The translations under genes and the position numbers were made by a program. Below are positions 34,471 to 46,130 of a DNA stretch of 64,000 nt, one piece after another. The notes under the pieces were generated by a model. It ran no database searches. It saw only the letters and a list, made by a program, of their open reading frames with translations, and had not been told where the DNA came from. The stretch is taken from contig JAACJM010000353.1 in assembly GCA_013368315.1 (NCBI GenBank), forward strand, positions 1 through 64,000, in the 5' to 3' direction. How positions within the stretch are numbered: position 1 is the stretch's first letter; every line of letters starts with the position of its first letter. This DNA comes from Tetrapyrgos nigripes (lineage: Eukaryota > Basidiomycota > Agaricomycetes > Agaricales > Campanellaceae).

Positions 34471-36161
34471 TCAGAGCATATAGCCCGCCCTCTGCTGTAT
34501 CAAAGAGTCAGCCGACGGCCACACCTCATCGGTCTGAATGGCCACATGGTGGTCCTCCACGTCAAATATGATAGCTTGGGGCTGCCACCTACGATCATTG
34601 GGGACGAGGTCCCGAGGAACGTTAAACGCAATCCGTTTAAGGTTCCTCATGGAGGGAAACGACGCGAGAGTTTCACAAAATACACGACAAGCTGCGGGTA
34701 CTGCGTGCTCGGACCCCAAGGAACGAATGAGACTGTTTATGACAAAGTCTCCGAGGTAGAAAGACCAAGCTAAGGGGAAGGACTTTGCGAGAAGCTCGGT
34801 GATGTCGGACATGTCCAGGACCTTGGGGATGTCAAAGGGTGTGTATCTATCAGTTGTTATAAACTTATTATATTCGATGTGTATTGACTCACTGGATACT
34901 GATCGTCTTCTGAATCAAACCTAATGTCCAGCTTGAGATCAAGCACTCGAGGAAAAGCGTTCGCCAATGCATTCATAGCATCAGGAAGCTCCTCAGGGAC
35001 AGTGACGGAGAACGCAAGACTCGCGAATTCGATATGCCATTCCGAGCCTGAACCTCTTCCATGTTGGCGAACAGCGACTGAACCATCAAGCTCACAACAA
35101 TATTTCGAAGGAATAGCCGCGAGGCTTTTCGCAGTCCATGGGAGATTCTCCTGCACAAATGTAGATATCGATTTGGAATACCAGACGTGTACCATATCGA
35201 GCAATGGGTGTCTAGCCATGAAATCCTCAAACTCTTGATGGGAAAGAATAATCCTCCAATTATTGACCTTGCAAAGTCCTGGGAAGGTCAGAGTGTGCAT
35301 GTCACTCAGACAGAGGGATACTCCTTCGAAATGTAGACCTGCTTCGAGGAGGAGGGATAGGACTTGGAGAGGAAGTACTCGCATATGTGCGATGACGTCA
35401 AGGCAGAGGACTCGACTGAGGGATACAGGGGGTGAGGCAGTGGACGCCCCGGTAAATCCTAGCTGACTGGGACTGTTTAAGACAGCGCGGAGCTTCGGAT
35501 TTGGATGCTCGTGGATAGCATCGAAGAGTGGTAAAGTGAAAGCTTTCCATGGGTTTAAGTGGAACACGAACGGGAGTTCCAGACGCTCTAGCCCTGGACA
35601 AGCCTGGACAATATCGATGAGGAAAGGAACTAGTAGTTCACACTTGATTCCCACGTAAGTGGTAGACCTAGTCGTAATCTTGACATGTCTAGTATCCAAA
35701 AGACCAGTGATTAGCAGAATCATGGAAAAAATCCGGGCAAAGTCAAACCTTATCATAGACGCCAAATGTACATTATTCTTGAAAGCCTCTTGAAAATCCA
35801 ATATTTCCTCTGGATCTATGGGAGCCTGCATCCGCCTATCCGGTCTTCTACAGAAGAAAAAATGAACATGGCGAAAAAGTATAGGGAGGGAAATCCTCCG
35901 AAGTCGTCTATCCACTCGAGAAAGCCCATCCAGTGCACCGGGGACTACTCGAGTTTCTGGTTCCAAATACTGTCCGTCAGGTATGTTAATGTTTTCCTGC
36001 TCTTCGGTCATCCTGATTCTCAGGAATATTTGCGATCCGACACAGTGCTCTGCGATTTGTTCTAGGAGTTCATCCGGTAGAAGATCGAGTTGAGATGAGG
36101 ATCGGGGTCTAGATGAAGCAGGGGCCTTTGAGTAGCTAGGGTGGTTTCTGGGAACCGACAT
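34471..36161 (-). CDS. F-box-like protein
   Basis: Two exons, 34893-36161 and 34471-34821, encode 539 aa. Residues 25-75 resemble an F-box (LDLLPDELLEQIAEHCVG, then LSRVDRRLRRISLPILFRHV), the Skp1-binding motif of SCF ubiquitin ligases. The rest is leucine-rich without clear repeats, as in the large Agaricomycete F-box families. Its job would be to recruit an unknown target for ubiquitination. The gene is intact and its intron has GT-AG borders (34822-34892). Confidence 0.7.
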
Positions 36162-36358
36162 GGAGGAAGGAGAGAAAGAGCGAGTGCTTTACGTAAACTC
36201 GACATACTTATGGTCGATCACGCCACCTGACGCCAATAGGGCCGTACTAAGGACGCGACGTCGCGAATCCGGCTTCAGGTATCTCAAATCACGATTTATC
36301 GCGCTGTACCCTTTACATTTAATTGAGAAAGACACTTGATTATCACTGCGTCTAAAAA
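36162..36358. other. Short intergenic between the F-box start and the ABM gene stop
   Basis: About 200 bp with no feature that I recognise. It must hold the F-box promoter and the ABM terminator. Confidence 0.5.
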
Positions 36359-37016
36359 CTATAGCTTTGCTAATCGGGATCTAGCATCGAATTCTACCCA
36401 GAAAATAAGTATTCGAATGGCTTCACGTATCATGACCGAGTGACTTACCTTGAGCAAACTGAAGCTTCGTCTCAGCTACGAAACCCTTCTCCCCTAAAAT
36501 TACCTTGAGGGGCGGTCCGGTTGAATGTGCCGCCAACGCAGCTTTATTAGCATACTCCTCCTGCGAAAGCTCTAGGTGAGACCTTACTCTAATTATAAGC
36601 CGAGAGTCAAGGAAAGACTCACGAAGACGATATACGTTCCAGTAGGTTTTCCATTCTTATCAACTACACGAGTAGTGCGATATGTGAGCTAGTATAGACT
36701 CGGTGAGCTCCAAATTGCTGCAAACATGAAATTAGGTTGATATTTGAGATAAGTACTCACAGTTCCGGGTTCTTTGGACTTGGCCCACTCCTGAGCGCTG
36801 CTTATCAATTCTTCAAAGCGCGCTTCCTGAAGAGATGATGGATAAGTAAGCTAGCATATTTACAGCACCAAATATGATCTCACTTTGCCCGGGTTTATCT
36901 TCAACGCCGCGACAATGACGACCTTTTCTGTCTTTCTTTGATTTTTGTACGCATAAGTAAGGCTGGAAAAGGGACCTAGTGTCGCAAATTTGAGATACTC
37001 ACGGAGCACCAGCCAT
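36359..37016 (-). CDS. ABM-fold (antibiotic biosynthesis monooxygenase-like) protein
   Basis: Six minus-strand exons (37003-37016, 36884-36962, 36761-36826, 36623-36688, 36449-36560, 36359-36393) join to 123 aa. The product is one dimeric alpha/beta-barrel domain: EKVVIVAALKINPGKEARFE, EWAKSKEPGTLTYRTTRVVD, TGTYIVFEEYANKAALAAHS and a final KVILGEKGFVAETKLQF. This fits the ABM/YgiN-type fold, which covers cofactor-free oxygenases and related small proteins. The protein ends in SRLAKL; a C-terminal AKL is a variant of the type-1 peroxisomal targeting signal, so peroxisomal location is possible. The first exon is only 14 nt. The substrate is unknown. Confidence 0.7.
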
Positions 37017-38034
37017 GTTGACAGTACGTAACGGACCCGGGGTTCTGTGGAAGCGCCTACCCGACAGTTGATTGGGAGAAGGGACCGCAATAGAAAGATG
37101 ACGAGGCCCTTTTAAAGGGTTTGGACTTCACAGATGTGGCTATGCTACGGTCACTTCTCGTTGCCGGTGCCGGTTTTCTCGCCCCTATTCGCGGGCAAGC
37201 CTGGATGGTCAGTGTTTTTTGTCAAATTTCCCTCTATTAGCCATGACCGATTGCGAGTGAGCGAGGGCTCGTACATAAATACAAGTGTTGGTAGTAATAG
37301 TCCAACAATAGTGTGTGTTACCAAAAGAGGGTGGGATGGGTAGGCAGAAGAAAAAATGCGTAGACGCTCGGGGTCAAAGATGAACTGAAGAATAACGGAT
37401 GATGAAGGACGATAAATGAAATGATAAATGGATGTCTGGGAGAAGGGTATCGAATGAGGTTCTCTTGCTATTTGGGGGAGGCCTCCGAAGGTGCAAGCAC
37501 CTTCATCCTTACAATCTATGATCAGTTCCGCGAACATTTGGGGGCCCTGCAAGTCCCGTGGCCTTTAGCGCACTGTGCAGCACGGAAATCTTGCTGGGAT
37601 TCGGAGTCAGATTGAAAATTGGAAATGAGGCTACGTTCCGCCATCATCTCGAAACGTTATCCGAAGTAAAACTGTCGCATCCAGCGCAGTTTCGACCCGA
37701 TCCCGCTGGTTCTTCGTATATATTCTCTCCTAGTGCACTCCTGCTGTACTCTCAACTTTGGTGGATATCAACGGGTTATCTGCTTGGCAACGTCGTCAAC
37801 AGCGACGAGCTCAGCTCTTCCCTCCCTTTTCAGCGCGTGGCACAGCCACTTTAATTATTCCCACGTACTTTGACGCTCCCCAGTGCCGTCCGCTATTCCA
37901 CCGCTGCGAGACCATTCTGATTACGAGCAGACGTCACGTCAAGCCTGTGTAGATTTAGCCTGACCTGTGCTCGGTTATAGCCTCTTTGCGTACATACACG
38001 TCAAATAAAACTACATCTCTTCTCTGCAACCCCC
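37017..38034. other. Intergenic upstream of the LINE fragment
   Basis: No exon chain was found on either strand. The right edge is where the 5'-truncated LINE begins. Confidence 0.4.
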
Positions 38035-39210
38035 GTGTACCGCGTGAACTGCATCGGATCCCCTCCTCGCTCGCTACCAGTATTCAGATTTGCAAATGAA
38101 CTGGTATGGATTGTCTTTGAATACACGTATGTGGGTATCACCATGCGTGGAGGCAGCTTTCAGGCTGATGCCTTCCATACCGTATTCGCCCCTCACTATT
38201 CCTCCAAGGCAGCGAAAGCCGAGAAAACTGCCCACGCCGTACTTCACATTGAATCGATGATTGGGATCCTTCCACCTAACGAAGGACGGATCCTGTATAC
38301 AGGCTGTATTGATCCCCACCTGACGTACGGGTGCGAGGCTAGTCTTGATACTAGCTCCGAATTGGTCAAACAATTGGAGCATGTTCAACTGAGCTTCTTC
38401 AAGAGACTTCTCGGCCTCTCGAAGAACGCTACCAATGTGGTCGTATTCTCGGAAACAGGCATCACCCCAATTGCTTACCGACGTGCAGAGCTTGCCTTAC
38501 GCTACCTAGCTTATGCTCTACAGTGCCCGCCGAGTTCTTATACCTACTGTGCCATACGAGAGTCTATCGCAATGGCAGAAAGGGGCAACGATTTATGGTT
38601 TTCGGACTTACGGCGCGTACTAATCAAGAGTCTTCCTCCATCGGCACCAATCCTGTCTGTGGAAGAAATCCTCATTCCAGAGAAATTGATGGACTTCCAA
38701 ACCAGGGTGAACAAATGCCTATCACACAAGATAGAGGAAGCGCTAGGTAAAGCGTTCCGAAAAACAAATCTACTACAATTTCGGAAGGAACCCAGTAGCG
38801 ATGGACACAGTACAACCTACAAGACTATGTGTATGTGTCAATACCTGAAGGATGTCAAGAATCCACAACACAGGAAGGCACTTACAAAAGTCTTATGCAG
38901 TGACTCTCACCTCGCTATTGAACGTCTTTGATGGAGTGACCACCATAGAAGGATACTACCAGCTGAAGAGCGAGTATATCGATTTTGCCTTGTCCACCTT
39001 GAAACGCCGGAACATGCACTATTGGAATGCAGCCATGAGCCCCTCAGAGAACTAAGGAATGATTTTCTTACCTGGTTCTATGCGGCCTCTCCTCGTAATT
39101 TCTATAGCGCTCACGCTGACATCGTAGCACTTTTATGCTGCCATCGTCTCGTGGAAACCTGCTTTCTCTATAACGGCAAAATTTGTACACAATGTACTCA
39201 ATGTATATGA
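38035..39210 (+). pseudogene. 5'-truncated LINE (non-LTR retrotransposon) ORF2 C-terminus
   Basis: The first open part (38035-38931) reads EYTYVGITMRGGSFQADAF, ILYTGCIDPHLTYGCEASLD and QLSFFKRLLGLSKNATNVVV. This matches the region after the reverse-transcriptase palm in fungal LINEs (YLG/YVGI, LY.ai.p...YG.e, Q..f.RrllGl). After stops and a frame change near 38931-38961 the frame resumes at 38962: YRFCLVHLETPEHALLEC. This is the Cys/His knuckle (C...E...HALLEC) near the end of such proteins. The endonuclease and polymerase parts are missing, as expected from incomplete reverse transcription. The 3' tail may continue to about 39340. Confidence 0.75.
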
Positions 39211-39638
39211 TGGTACACCTCTATTTGTTCCTGTCCTCTATAGACGTTAGGTTACACTTCCTTAATGTACTTGTTTTTTCGTTTCATACTGCTACTGGTA
39301 ACTTTACGGTACTTGCCTGTATCCTCTGCGGTGGTGGAATTTAGGGCGGATCGACGACGGACCTATGAACCGCCAGCTCGTCTTCCTTGAGTCCCATCAT
39401 CCCGGGAACAATGATGTACTTAGACCTACATCGGGACGCTTCCCGGACCCCGGCGTATCAGTTTTTGGTCCCAGCCCGGGTAATAGACTCCTCCTCCTCC
39501 TCCGCCACTGAGTCAGAGCCATTAGTCAAGCTGGCGGATGCATGCGTCAGATAAGCTATTAGTCAGCAGACCTTTAAAAGGCGTGACGGATTTATTTTTG
39601 CTTCATCCGCAAGGGACTCTCGTACCATCATTCAAGAC
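39211..39638. other. LINE 3' tail and MYND gene upstream region
   Basis: No coding exon is supported. A CTCCTCCTCCTCC run lies near 39490. In the reading frame of the MYND gene a TAA lies about 90 bp before its first ATG, so the start at 39639 is the first available in that exon. Confidence 0.4.
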
Positions 39639-41516
39639 ATGCTCCTTGAAAACGACCAAATCGTCAAGGCTTTCAATGCCCTTCCTCGTAAACCCAATCT
39701 TCCCTTGGGCCAGGACAATCAATGGCACTTCGACCTACGTTTCATTTCCATCGAACCTCCTTCTCATATGCTGTTCCTCTACCAGGTAGACAGCAGCTAC
39801 GCCCACGTCGAGCGTCTTCCTGTAGGCAGTTCAGCTTCTGAAAGTGGCATTGCTTTCTTCCCAGAGACGGGAAAAGAAGCCGCTCCCGAGATGGCCAAGG
39901 CCATTATGCACAGTTTCAACACCGGTCTCGGAAGCGCTCGGTTCCAGAGCAAGACATCTGCTATTCCTGCTCCATGGAAATTGACTACCGAGGACGCAAA
40001 TTTAGCTCGCGCAGTTGGAGAGGAGCTCAAGCGTATCGGGGTCGTTCATCAGGAACTCTGGAATATCCAAGTCGCTCCGAGGAGCACCCTCGCTGCTGCC
40101 GAGAGTACTTTCAAGAAGCTGTACACGACAATCAAACAATCCATCGGGATCAAAGAGCCAGCTCTTCAGGCTTTCCAGACTCCTGGTTCCATCGTCTTCC
40201 TGAAGCCTCAGGACTATATGAAGATCACTACTCCCGGAGACGAGTTTTCCAAAGCTGTTGCGTACGCAAATAACTTGCGCAATGCTAAACTTGCCGAGAC
40301 CAATTTCGACGCGGACCAGTTGATGAAGGAGATCGAGACCCTTACTCGCCTTGTCAAGACCAAGAAGCTCGATGATGTTAGAGCTGAGGCAGATGGAGGG
40401 AATGGGATGTCTGCGATTGACTACGCTTCGAGGTGAGTCTTATTTCATATCGTATCCGGAGCTTTTCACTAAGGCCTTCCTTTTTCTTCAGGGTCCATAA
40501 TGCCATTGGATGTACTCCCGAAAGAGCCAAGATCCGCGAATACCTCATCAAAGCGATCCAGAGTTCCACTTCCAATAATGTAACCAAATCTATCGCTCAC
40601 GCCCTCCTCATCGATTGGTACACCCAAGCCTTCAACCCCAACGTTGGTATGCCTATCCGTTATCTCTTCTCCGCTTGTCACCACGCCGATCAGGCGATCA
40701 TCCTCGCTGGAGGCAAAGCTGCTCCTGCTGTGTTGATGTTCGGCACGCAGGTCATGAGACACTCAGCAGAGAATAAAGGAGTTTTTCAGTTGTATTGCCA
40801 GTACAAGAACGTTTGGGATGCTATCGAGAAGAGGGACAAGGAGGTTCAGCAGGAGAGGAACGAAGCTCAGAAAAAGAGGATGGCGAAGCCGAATCGGTAT
40901 AGGTGCGCGAATGTGGGTTGTCTTGTGCAGAGTAACTCGGGGAAGATGTTGGCGCAGTGTGAGTGTTTTTCTTCGTGTCTATAGTGTGTCTCGATGCTGA
41001 GAGTTTTATTTTAGGCTCTGGTAAATGTGACCCGGACAAGAAGCCGTCCTATTGTTCCAAAGAGTGTCGTACGTCTCTCATTCTATGTAATGCTCCATTC
41101 TTGTTGCTAATAAACCTTTTCCATCTGATCAATGTCGTTATCGTCACAGAGAAAGCTGTAAGTGTTCTCCTGTTTCTTCAACACTACATTTGATGATCAT
41201 ATGCGCACTCTAGGACTGGCCGAACCACAAACCCTTTTGTAAACCAGGTCAGCCTTGCTCCGTCATCGATCCCAGCCCTGATTATGGGATGGGAAAGCCT
41301 TCTACTTCTCGTCGTGGAGGTGGCGGTGGTACTGGCGCCGCTCTCAGCATCCCAATTCAGAAACCCGATGGGAGCACGATGTTGTTTTCCTCTTCTACGA
41401 TGAGCGCGGAGTATCTGAAGGAGGTGAAGCAGCATTTGGAAGCGAAGCTTGATTTGGGAGATGAGCTGGACGAACAACCTGATGACGAGAGTGATGACGA
41501 GAGCGAAGAGAATTAG
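39639..41516 (+). CDS. MYND-type zinc-finger protein
   Basis: Five exons (39639-40432, 40492-40958, 41015-41068, 41150-41157, 41214-41516) join to 541 aa. The first 400 residues are helical with no named domain that I can call. The region after residue 225 (GNGMSAIDYASRVHNAIGCT) has an ankyrin-like feel. The MYND finger is assembled from four exons: RYRCANVGCLVQ, LAQCSGKCDPDKKPSYCSKE, CQKADWPNHKPFCKPG. It has the usual C..C...C..C...YCS.EC...DW..HK..C spacing. MYND fingers bind proline-rich partners. The C-terminus is Gly-rich, then acidic (DDESDDESEEN). One exon is only 8 nt. Upstream coding exons cannot be excluded. Confidence 0.8.
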
Positions 41517-41921
41517 TGTTATGTCATGACTCGGAATCGTGCAACCTCCTTCTCCGTTGCTTCGAGCCAGTACTTGCTTACAGTGATCCACTCTACACAA
41601 CACATGATCTTTGCCTTCTGCGTTCTCTATGTACTAATAAACCATAACCGTCAGTAGGACATGCCTGAGTTTGGCGCTAATGCAACCCTGACCGCTTCTG
41701 ACAACTGCAGCTACCTGCAAGATCTGTGGGCAAAGCTCTTGATGAACTTCTCTTAGGGATTTTCGATCCTTCATTTCATTGATCTAGACAGGCCCTAATT
41801 GCCTGGTTTCGTGTCTTCCCTGTTTTATTGTGCCAGGTGCCTCTGTACGAGATTGACTGTACAAAATCCCTAGTATATAGATAATCATATATAACACCAA
41901 ATTCCCATCCATTCAGAGTCT
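41517..41921. other. Convergent 3' ends of MYND and kinase-like genes
   Basis: About 400 bp between two stop codons on opposite strands. No further feature was seen. Confidence 0.5.
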
Positions 41922-42953
41922 TCAAGAGAACAGCTCCGGATAAAAGGCTGACATTTCATCTCTAAACTGTTGCTGTCTTGTTTTCTTGAATGTCTTCTTT
42001 CCTCCTTGCCCAGCCATCGTTTGACGGAGAAGGGCACCTTGAGGATCGAAATCAATGTAATCGGTCTAGTCACACGCAGTAGAAAGTCAGAAAAAAGCAC
42101 CCGTTAGTAGTAGTTTTAAGAGTCTAGACTTACTGATTTAAAAGTGATGCTTTCGAGCGCTCCGTTTGCATCGAGTTTCTCTTGCATACCCGCGAGGAAG
42201 ATGTTGTTAGGGTTAATGTCCGAATACCTGTGTCTGATCAGAAAATCTTGGATGGAGCATTACAAAACGAGCAACGTACAGCATCCCCTGTTCAAGATAC
42301 CTGACTGAAGCATCGATATGGCCATGCAGAGCACCTGTCAGGATATGTTTTTTCCGAGTCGTATCCGGTTCATGCGCCATCCACGTCGCAAGTGAGCTAT
42401 AGCCTAGGGCGTTCATATCCACCAGGATCAACCAGTTACGGTTATTCTGGTCAGGGCCCCAGTTTATAAACTGCCGCGCCTAGAAGTGAAGTCTCAATAA
42501 AGGTGAGTGAAGAAATTATTGGAAGTGACTGACGATTTGATTCCTTTGCGCCTCATGACTTGGATCCCAAGTCGGCCTCGATATGATCGTTTTTGCAACC
42601 GCATTATATTTCACGCCATCCTGACCCAGGAATTCGGGGCTCACTGTGTAGACTGCACCTGTGGTGCCTGCAGCCAACTTGGTCAATGTATAAGCTGTAC
42701 CGCCAAAATTGGCGATGTATGTTTCTGGGGGGTCTTGGTCTGGGGGAAATCGTTTGTCAAGCACGGTTGAATCCGAGCCATTGCTAGTGGATTCGATAGG
42801 GCTTAGCCGTCGCACGCTGGAGAATAAGCCATGAGATACGGTCTTACTATTGAACGGACGAATGCTCGTTTTCACTTACACATGAGGTAATGCTCCTACA
42901 GTGTATGCTAGAGATAGCAAAGCGACGAGGATTCGACTGCTTGAGAACTTCAT
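41922..42953 (-). CDS. Small secreted protein with a degenerate protein-kinase fold
   Basis: Five minus-strand exons (42880-42953, 42534-42816, 42280-42479, 42134-42227, 41922-42065) join to 264 aa. A signal peptide (SSRILVALLSLAYTVGA) is followed by KRFPP, a possible dibasic processing site. Kinase-like landmarks come next: a glycine loop (GTTGAVYTV), an ATP-site lysine (YNAVAKTI), a catalytic-loop-like YSDINPNNIF in place of HRD....N, and DYIDFD in the position of DFG. It is smaller than a normal kinase domain. Activity is uncertain, because the loop His/Arg are replaced while an Asp and Asn remain. The kinase call is pattern-based. Confidence 0.6.
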
Positions 42954-43597
42954 GATAACGACCTGAGGTTGATATCGCTTCCGGAGCGAGTTTAGAGTGA
43001 GCAGATGAGGTGAGTGTAGTTGAGAGAAAAGGCCAGCTGTTTCTCTGAAGTTTACAGCAGGGTATCGAGCAGTATTTATACCTCACTAGCACCGACTCTG
43101 TGGCATATTAGCTCATACAGCTCTGCGCTACGAAGGGAAAGCAACTCCGAGACTAGACAAGAAAGACGACATGCAGTATTCTCGAGTCTATCAGCCTCTG
43201 CGTCGCCAGTTACCGTTACGATGGACAAGCGTTGTGCGATTCAAGTGCGACGTATTGGTGACAGAAATCTCACTATTGAAAGATAGTCTGTGTACTAACG
43301 GACAATGTGGCGTCGAGGCTTCAATTCGAATTTGAGGCCCTTACAAAGCTGACAACAAAATCAATTATATTCGGCTTTCAGAGGACTCATGAGCATGCAC
43401 TATTCTCGAAGGTACCAGCCTCTACTTACTCACGACGTATACTCACACCCGATAATGTATGTATCCGACGGCATTTTTCCGTCGGGGAAGGGAAATCGCT
43501 CGAGGCTGAGCGTCGAGCCGACAAGATAACTATCGATATCATGACACCTTTATCTATCAAGTAATCCTACTTAGAAGTTTCATGGTCCGACTTGCTG

Positions 43598-43856
43598 CCT
43601 ATGTCCTGTTTCCAGCCAGTGTTCATCGATATCATTTTTCTCCTAGGTCTTACGAGATGGTTGGCAGAAATTGCAACGTACCGATTGCATGAAGAACGAA
43701 TTGAGACCTTTCATTGCCACCCGCAAAGCTTCATCTGAAATCGAGACTGTTCAAGATTCGTATCGCAGACCGGGCTCTCGACCTGCTCAAGACTACATTC
43801 ACCGTTATTTCCCGATTACTGTCAGTCGATACCTTCCAGGACGACGGTCAGTGAGG
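43598..43856 (+). repeat. Direct repeat, copy 1
   Basis: A 259-bp segment repeated at 44163-44420 with roughly 93 percent identity. It starts CCTATGTCCTGTTT and ends GGTCAGTGAG. Both copies keep an open segment (MKNELRPFIATRKASSEIET) but no family is recognisable. Confidence 0.8.
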
Positions 43857-44162
43857 AAATGGTCCAATTTGACTGCCGGGTTACCGGGTTTTTTTTGGTT
43901 GCCGACAGAACTCCTCGAATTTGGGCACCTCTGTATGTCTCGTTCCTTTGCACTTGTAGAGTAGATCTGTACATTAGGATATTGAAATACAAAGATATTG
44001 TTGAACTAGAACGAATACATACGAAATTTTGACGAAAGGACTTTTGTAATGTTCCTCGAAATATTAGGTTGTGGGAACGTTGTATGGCTGTGAACTTGAG
44101 GGGTTGTTTTGGTTGTACAACCGACAACCGCGCACAACTTTTGGACAGTTTCCTGATCAGTA

Positions 44163-44420
44163 CCTATGTCCTGTTTTCAGCCAGTGTTCATCGATACCAT
44201 TTTTCTCTCAGGTCTTACGAAGTGGTTGGCAGAAATTGCAACGCATCAATTCCATGAAGAATGAATTGAGACCTTTCATTGCCACCCGCAAAGCTTCATC
44301 TGAAATCGAGACTTTTCAAGATTCGTATCGCAGACCGGGCTCTCGACCTGCTCAAGACTACATTCACAGTTATTTCCCGATCACTGTCAGTCGATACCAT
44401 CCAGGACGACGGCCAGTGAG
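44163..44420 (+). repeat. Direct repeat, copy 2
   Basis: The second copy of the segment at 43598-43856, about 565 bp downstream, in the same orientation. The spacer (43857-44162) is unique. The ends lack TG...CA, so these are not LTRs. Confidence 0.8.
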
Positions 44421-45009
44421 ACTCAGACTTTGTTCGAACGTATTCGTGCAGTAGGGGCCATTAAAATGTAATACAAACCTACGTTTGTATTACTTGGGCT
44501 AGGACCAAGAACTGAATGCCCTTTGGCGTGTATCTATCCATCTATCTCCTATATTCTTGGCCCGACGTGGCCCATTGTAGGATCCGGCGGGAGTGTACGA
44601 TGATTCCGACAGCCGTCAACGTGAGTACGTATATTCGACCTTGCCTCGCAGCAACGGTTCTCGACTCATCTATTAGTACGTGTCACATTCAAGGCTATAG
44701 TACCAGTGCACAACGAAACCTTTTAGAAATTCTAGCGTCAAGTCTCTGGCAGTTCAGCACGAGACCGTTCAGGAGCATGGCTAAATTTTTCGGATGACCA
44801 CCCCCGTATACCGCGGCCAAAAAGGCCCACTCACTGCCTACTAGTTGTTATAGTAACTTGTCTGGAGGTGCTAGCTCGTCTCTGGACATATAAAAGGCAT
44901 CCCAGAGAACGCCATTTCCTCAGAGTCGTGCTGGTCACTTTCTCTCGTCTATCACTTCATCGAGCCACATCGTCTTTAATCTCCAAGCCCAGTCTTCACT
45001 TGAACGAGC

Positions 45010-46130
45010 ATGATGTTCCATAATTTCATCGTGAAAGTGACGGTTGCTCTGATCGCCTTGTCAATCTCATCGAACGCGCTGCCAGCACCTGCGTAAGTAC
45101 TACTATTTCCCTAGTTTGTCTCAGTCGGGCTCGGAGTTGATCCTTCTACCACGTACAGGACTACAAGGTAAAATTGTTCTTGATAAACAGTGACTGGATC
45201 CCCTTTTGAATACTAAAAATTTCATGTTCAGTGCCGCATCATCCAGAACATCCTCCTCAACCAGTTTAAGCAAGAGCACTACATCGTAAGTATCCCAGTT
45301 TGATTGCTTATTTGAGCTCGAGAAAAGCTAAGCGCGTTCAACAGAACAAGTTCTACTTCACCAGGGTGAATTACCCTCAGTATTCAATTTATCCCTCTAT
45401 ACTCACGTCCGGTTCAGTTCTAGTAGTACTACGTCGACGTCAAACGGTACTGGTACTACAAGCATTACTAAGAGTGCTGGGGGTTCAGCTGAGACGTAAG
45501 TGAAGTCACTTGTAGTACCATGTCTTCTATACAGCTGATTTTCGTCATATAACAGCGGAACTGTCACTGGTAGTTCGAGTTTTGGAAGTAACATCGCAAC
45601 GTGAGTCTTCAAAATTGGAAGCCATGCCGATAGAGTCCAAATTCAATGCATCTCACTTTACCAGCAAAACCTACGCCACCACAGTAACGAAAGCTACGTC
45701 TACAGCAAACACGACTGAGCTCAAAGAATATCAGGAGGAGATGAGCGAGTTGTTTGCGAAGAACTTGACAAACTCTGGCAATTCTACGCAATCTGGAGGT
45801 GGAAATAATGGTACTAGTACGGGGGTAGGCTCTTCCGGAACGAACAGTACTACGACTGGAACACTTCCGTCCCGCAATTCTACCAGCAGCACCCAGACCA
45901 CGACGACAACTGCTACATCTGGAAGGGGTACGGGGACTGGTACAACTAGTTCTACGAGTGTAACTAGAAATGGTACAGGTACCACTACAAGTACATCCAG
46001 ACAAGCTACCGGCACTACTAGTACGACTACCTCGTCGAGGAGCACGAGTTCTAGCTCGTCGAAGAAAGCTACTACGTCAACCAGTGGCAGGGCCAGCAAG
46101 CGCACTGACCTTCCCGGGATGGATATGTAG
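45010..46130 (+). CDS. Secreted Ser/Thr-rich protein
   Basis: Six exons (45010-45092, 45159-45167, 45232-45285, 45418-45495, 45556-45600, 45665-46130) join to 244 aa. A signal peptide (VKVTVALIALSISSNALPAP) precedes a mature chain that is more than half Ser, Thr and Gly, with scattered NxT/NxS sites. One short charged helix (ELKEYQEEMSELFAKNL) interrupts it. The C-terminus is KRTDLPGMDM, without a GPI-anchor hydrophobic tail. It is likely a heavily O-glycosylated extracellular or wall-associated protein. Exon 2 is a 9-nt microexon. All exon borders keep phase 2. Confidence 0.7.

Larger units (their letters stand above)
42954..45009. other. Repeat-bearing intergenic region
   Basis: It contains a pair of direct repeats (listed separately) and a short degenerate repeat: ATGCAGTATTCTCGAG near 43170 versus ATGCACTATTCTCGAA near 43395, each followed by CAGCCTCT. 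The last 150 bp are the 5' flank of the Ser/Thr-rich gene. No complete gene is seen. Confidence 0.4.

Noticed and set aside
43598..44420. Possible solo LTR pair of a short retroelement
   Set aside because: The repeats lack TG...CA ends, target duplications, and a primer-binding site or polypurine tract between them.
45609..46105. Cys/Arg-rich and Val/Leu-rich minus-strand frames
   Set aside because: They are reverse complements of the Ser/Thr-rich secreted-protein exon; codon bias and splice signals support only the plus strand.
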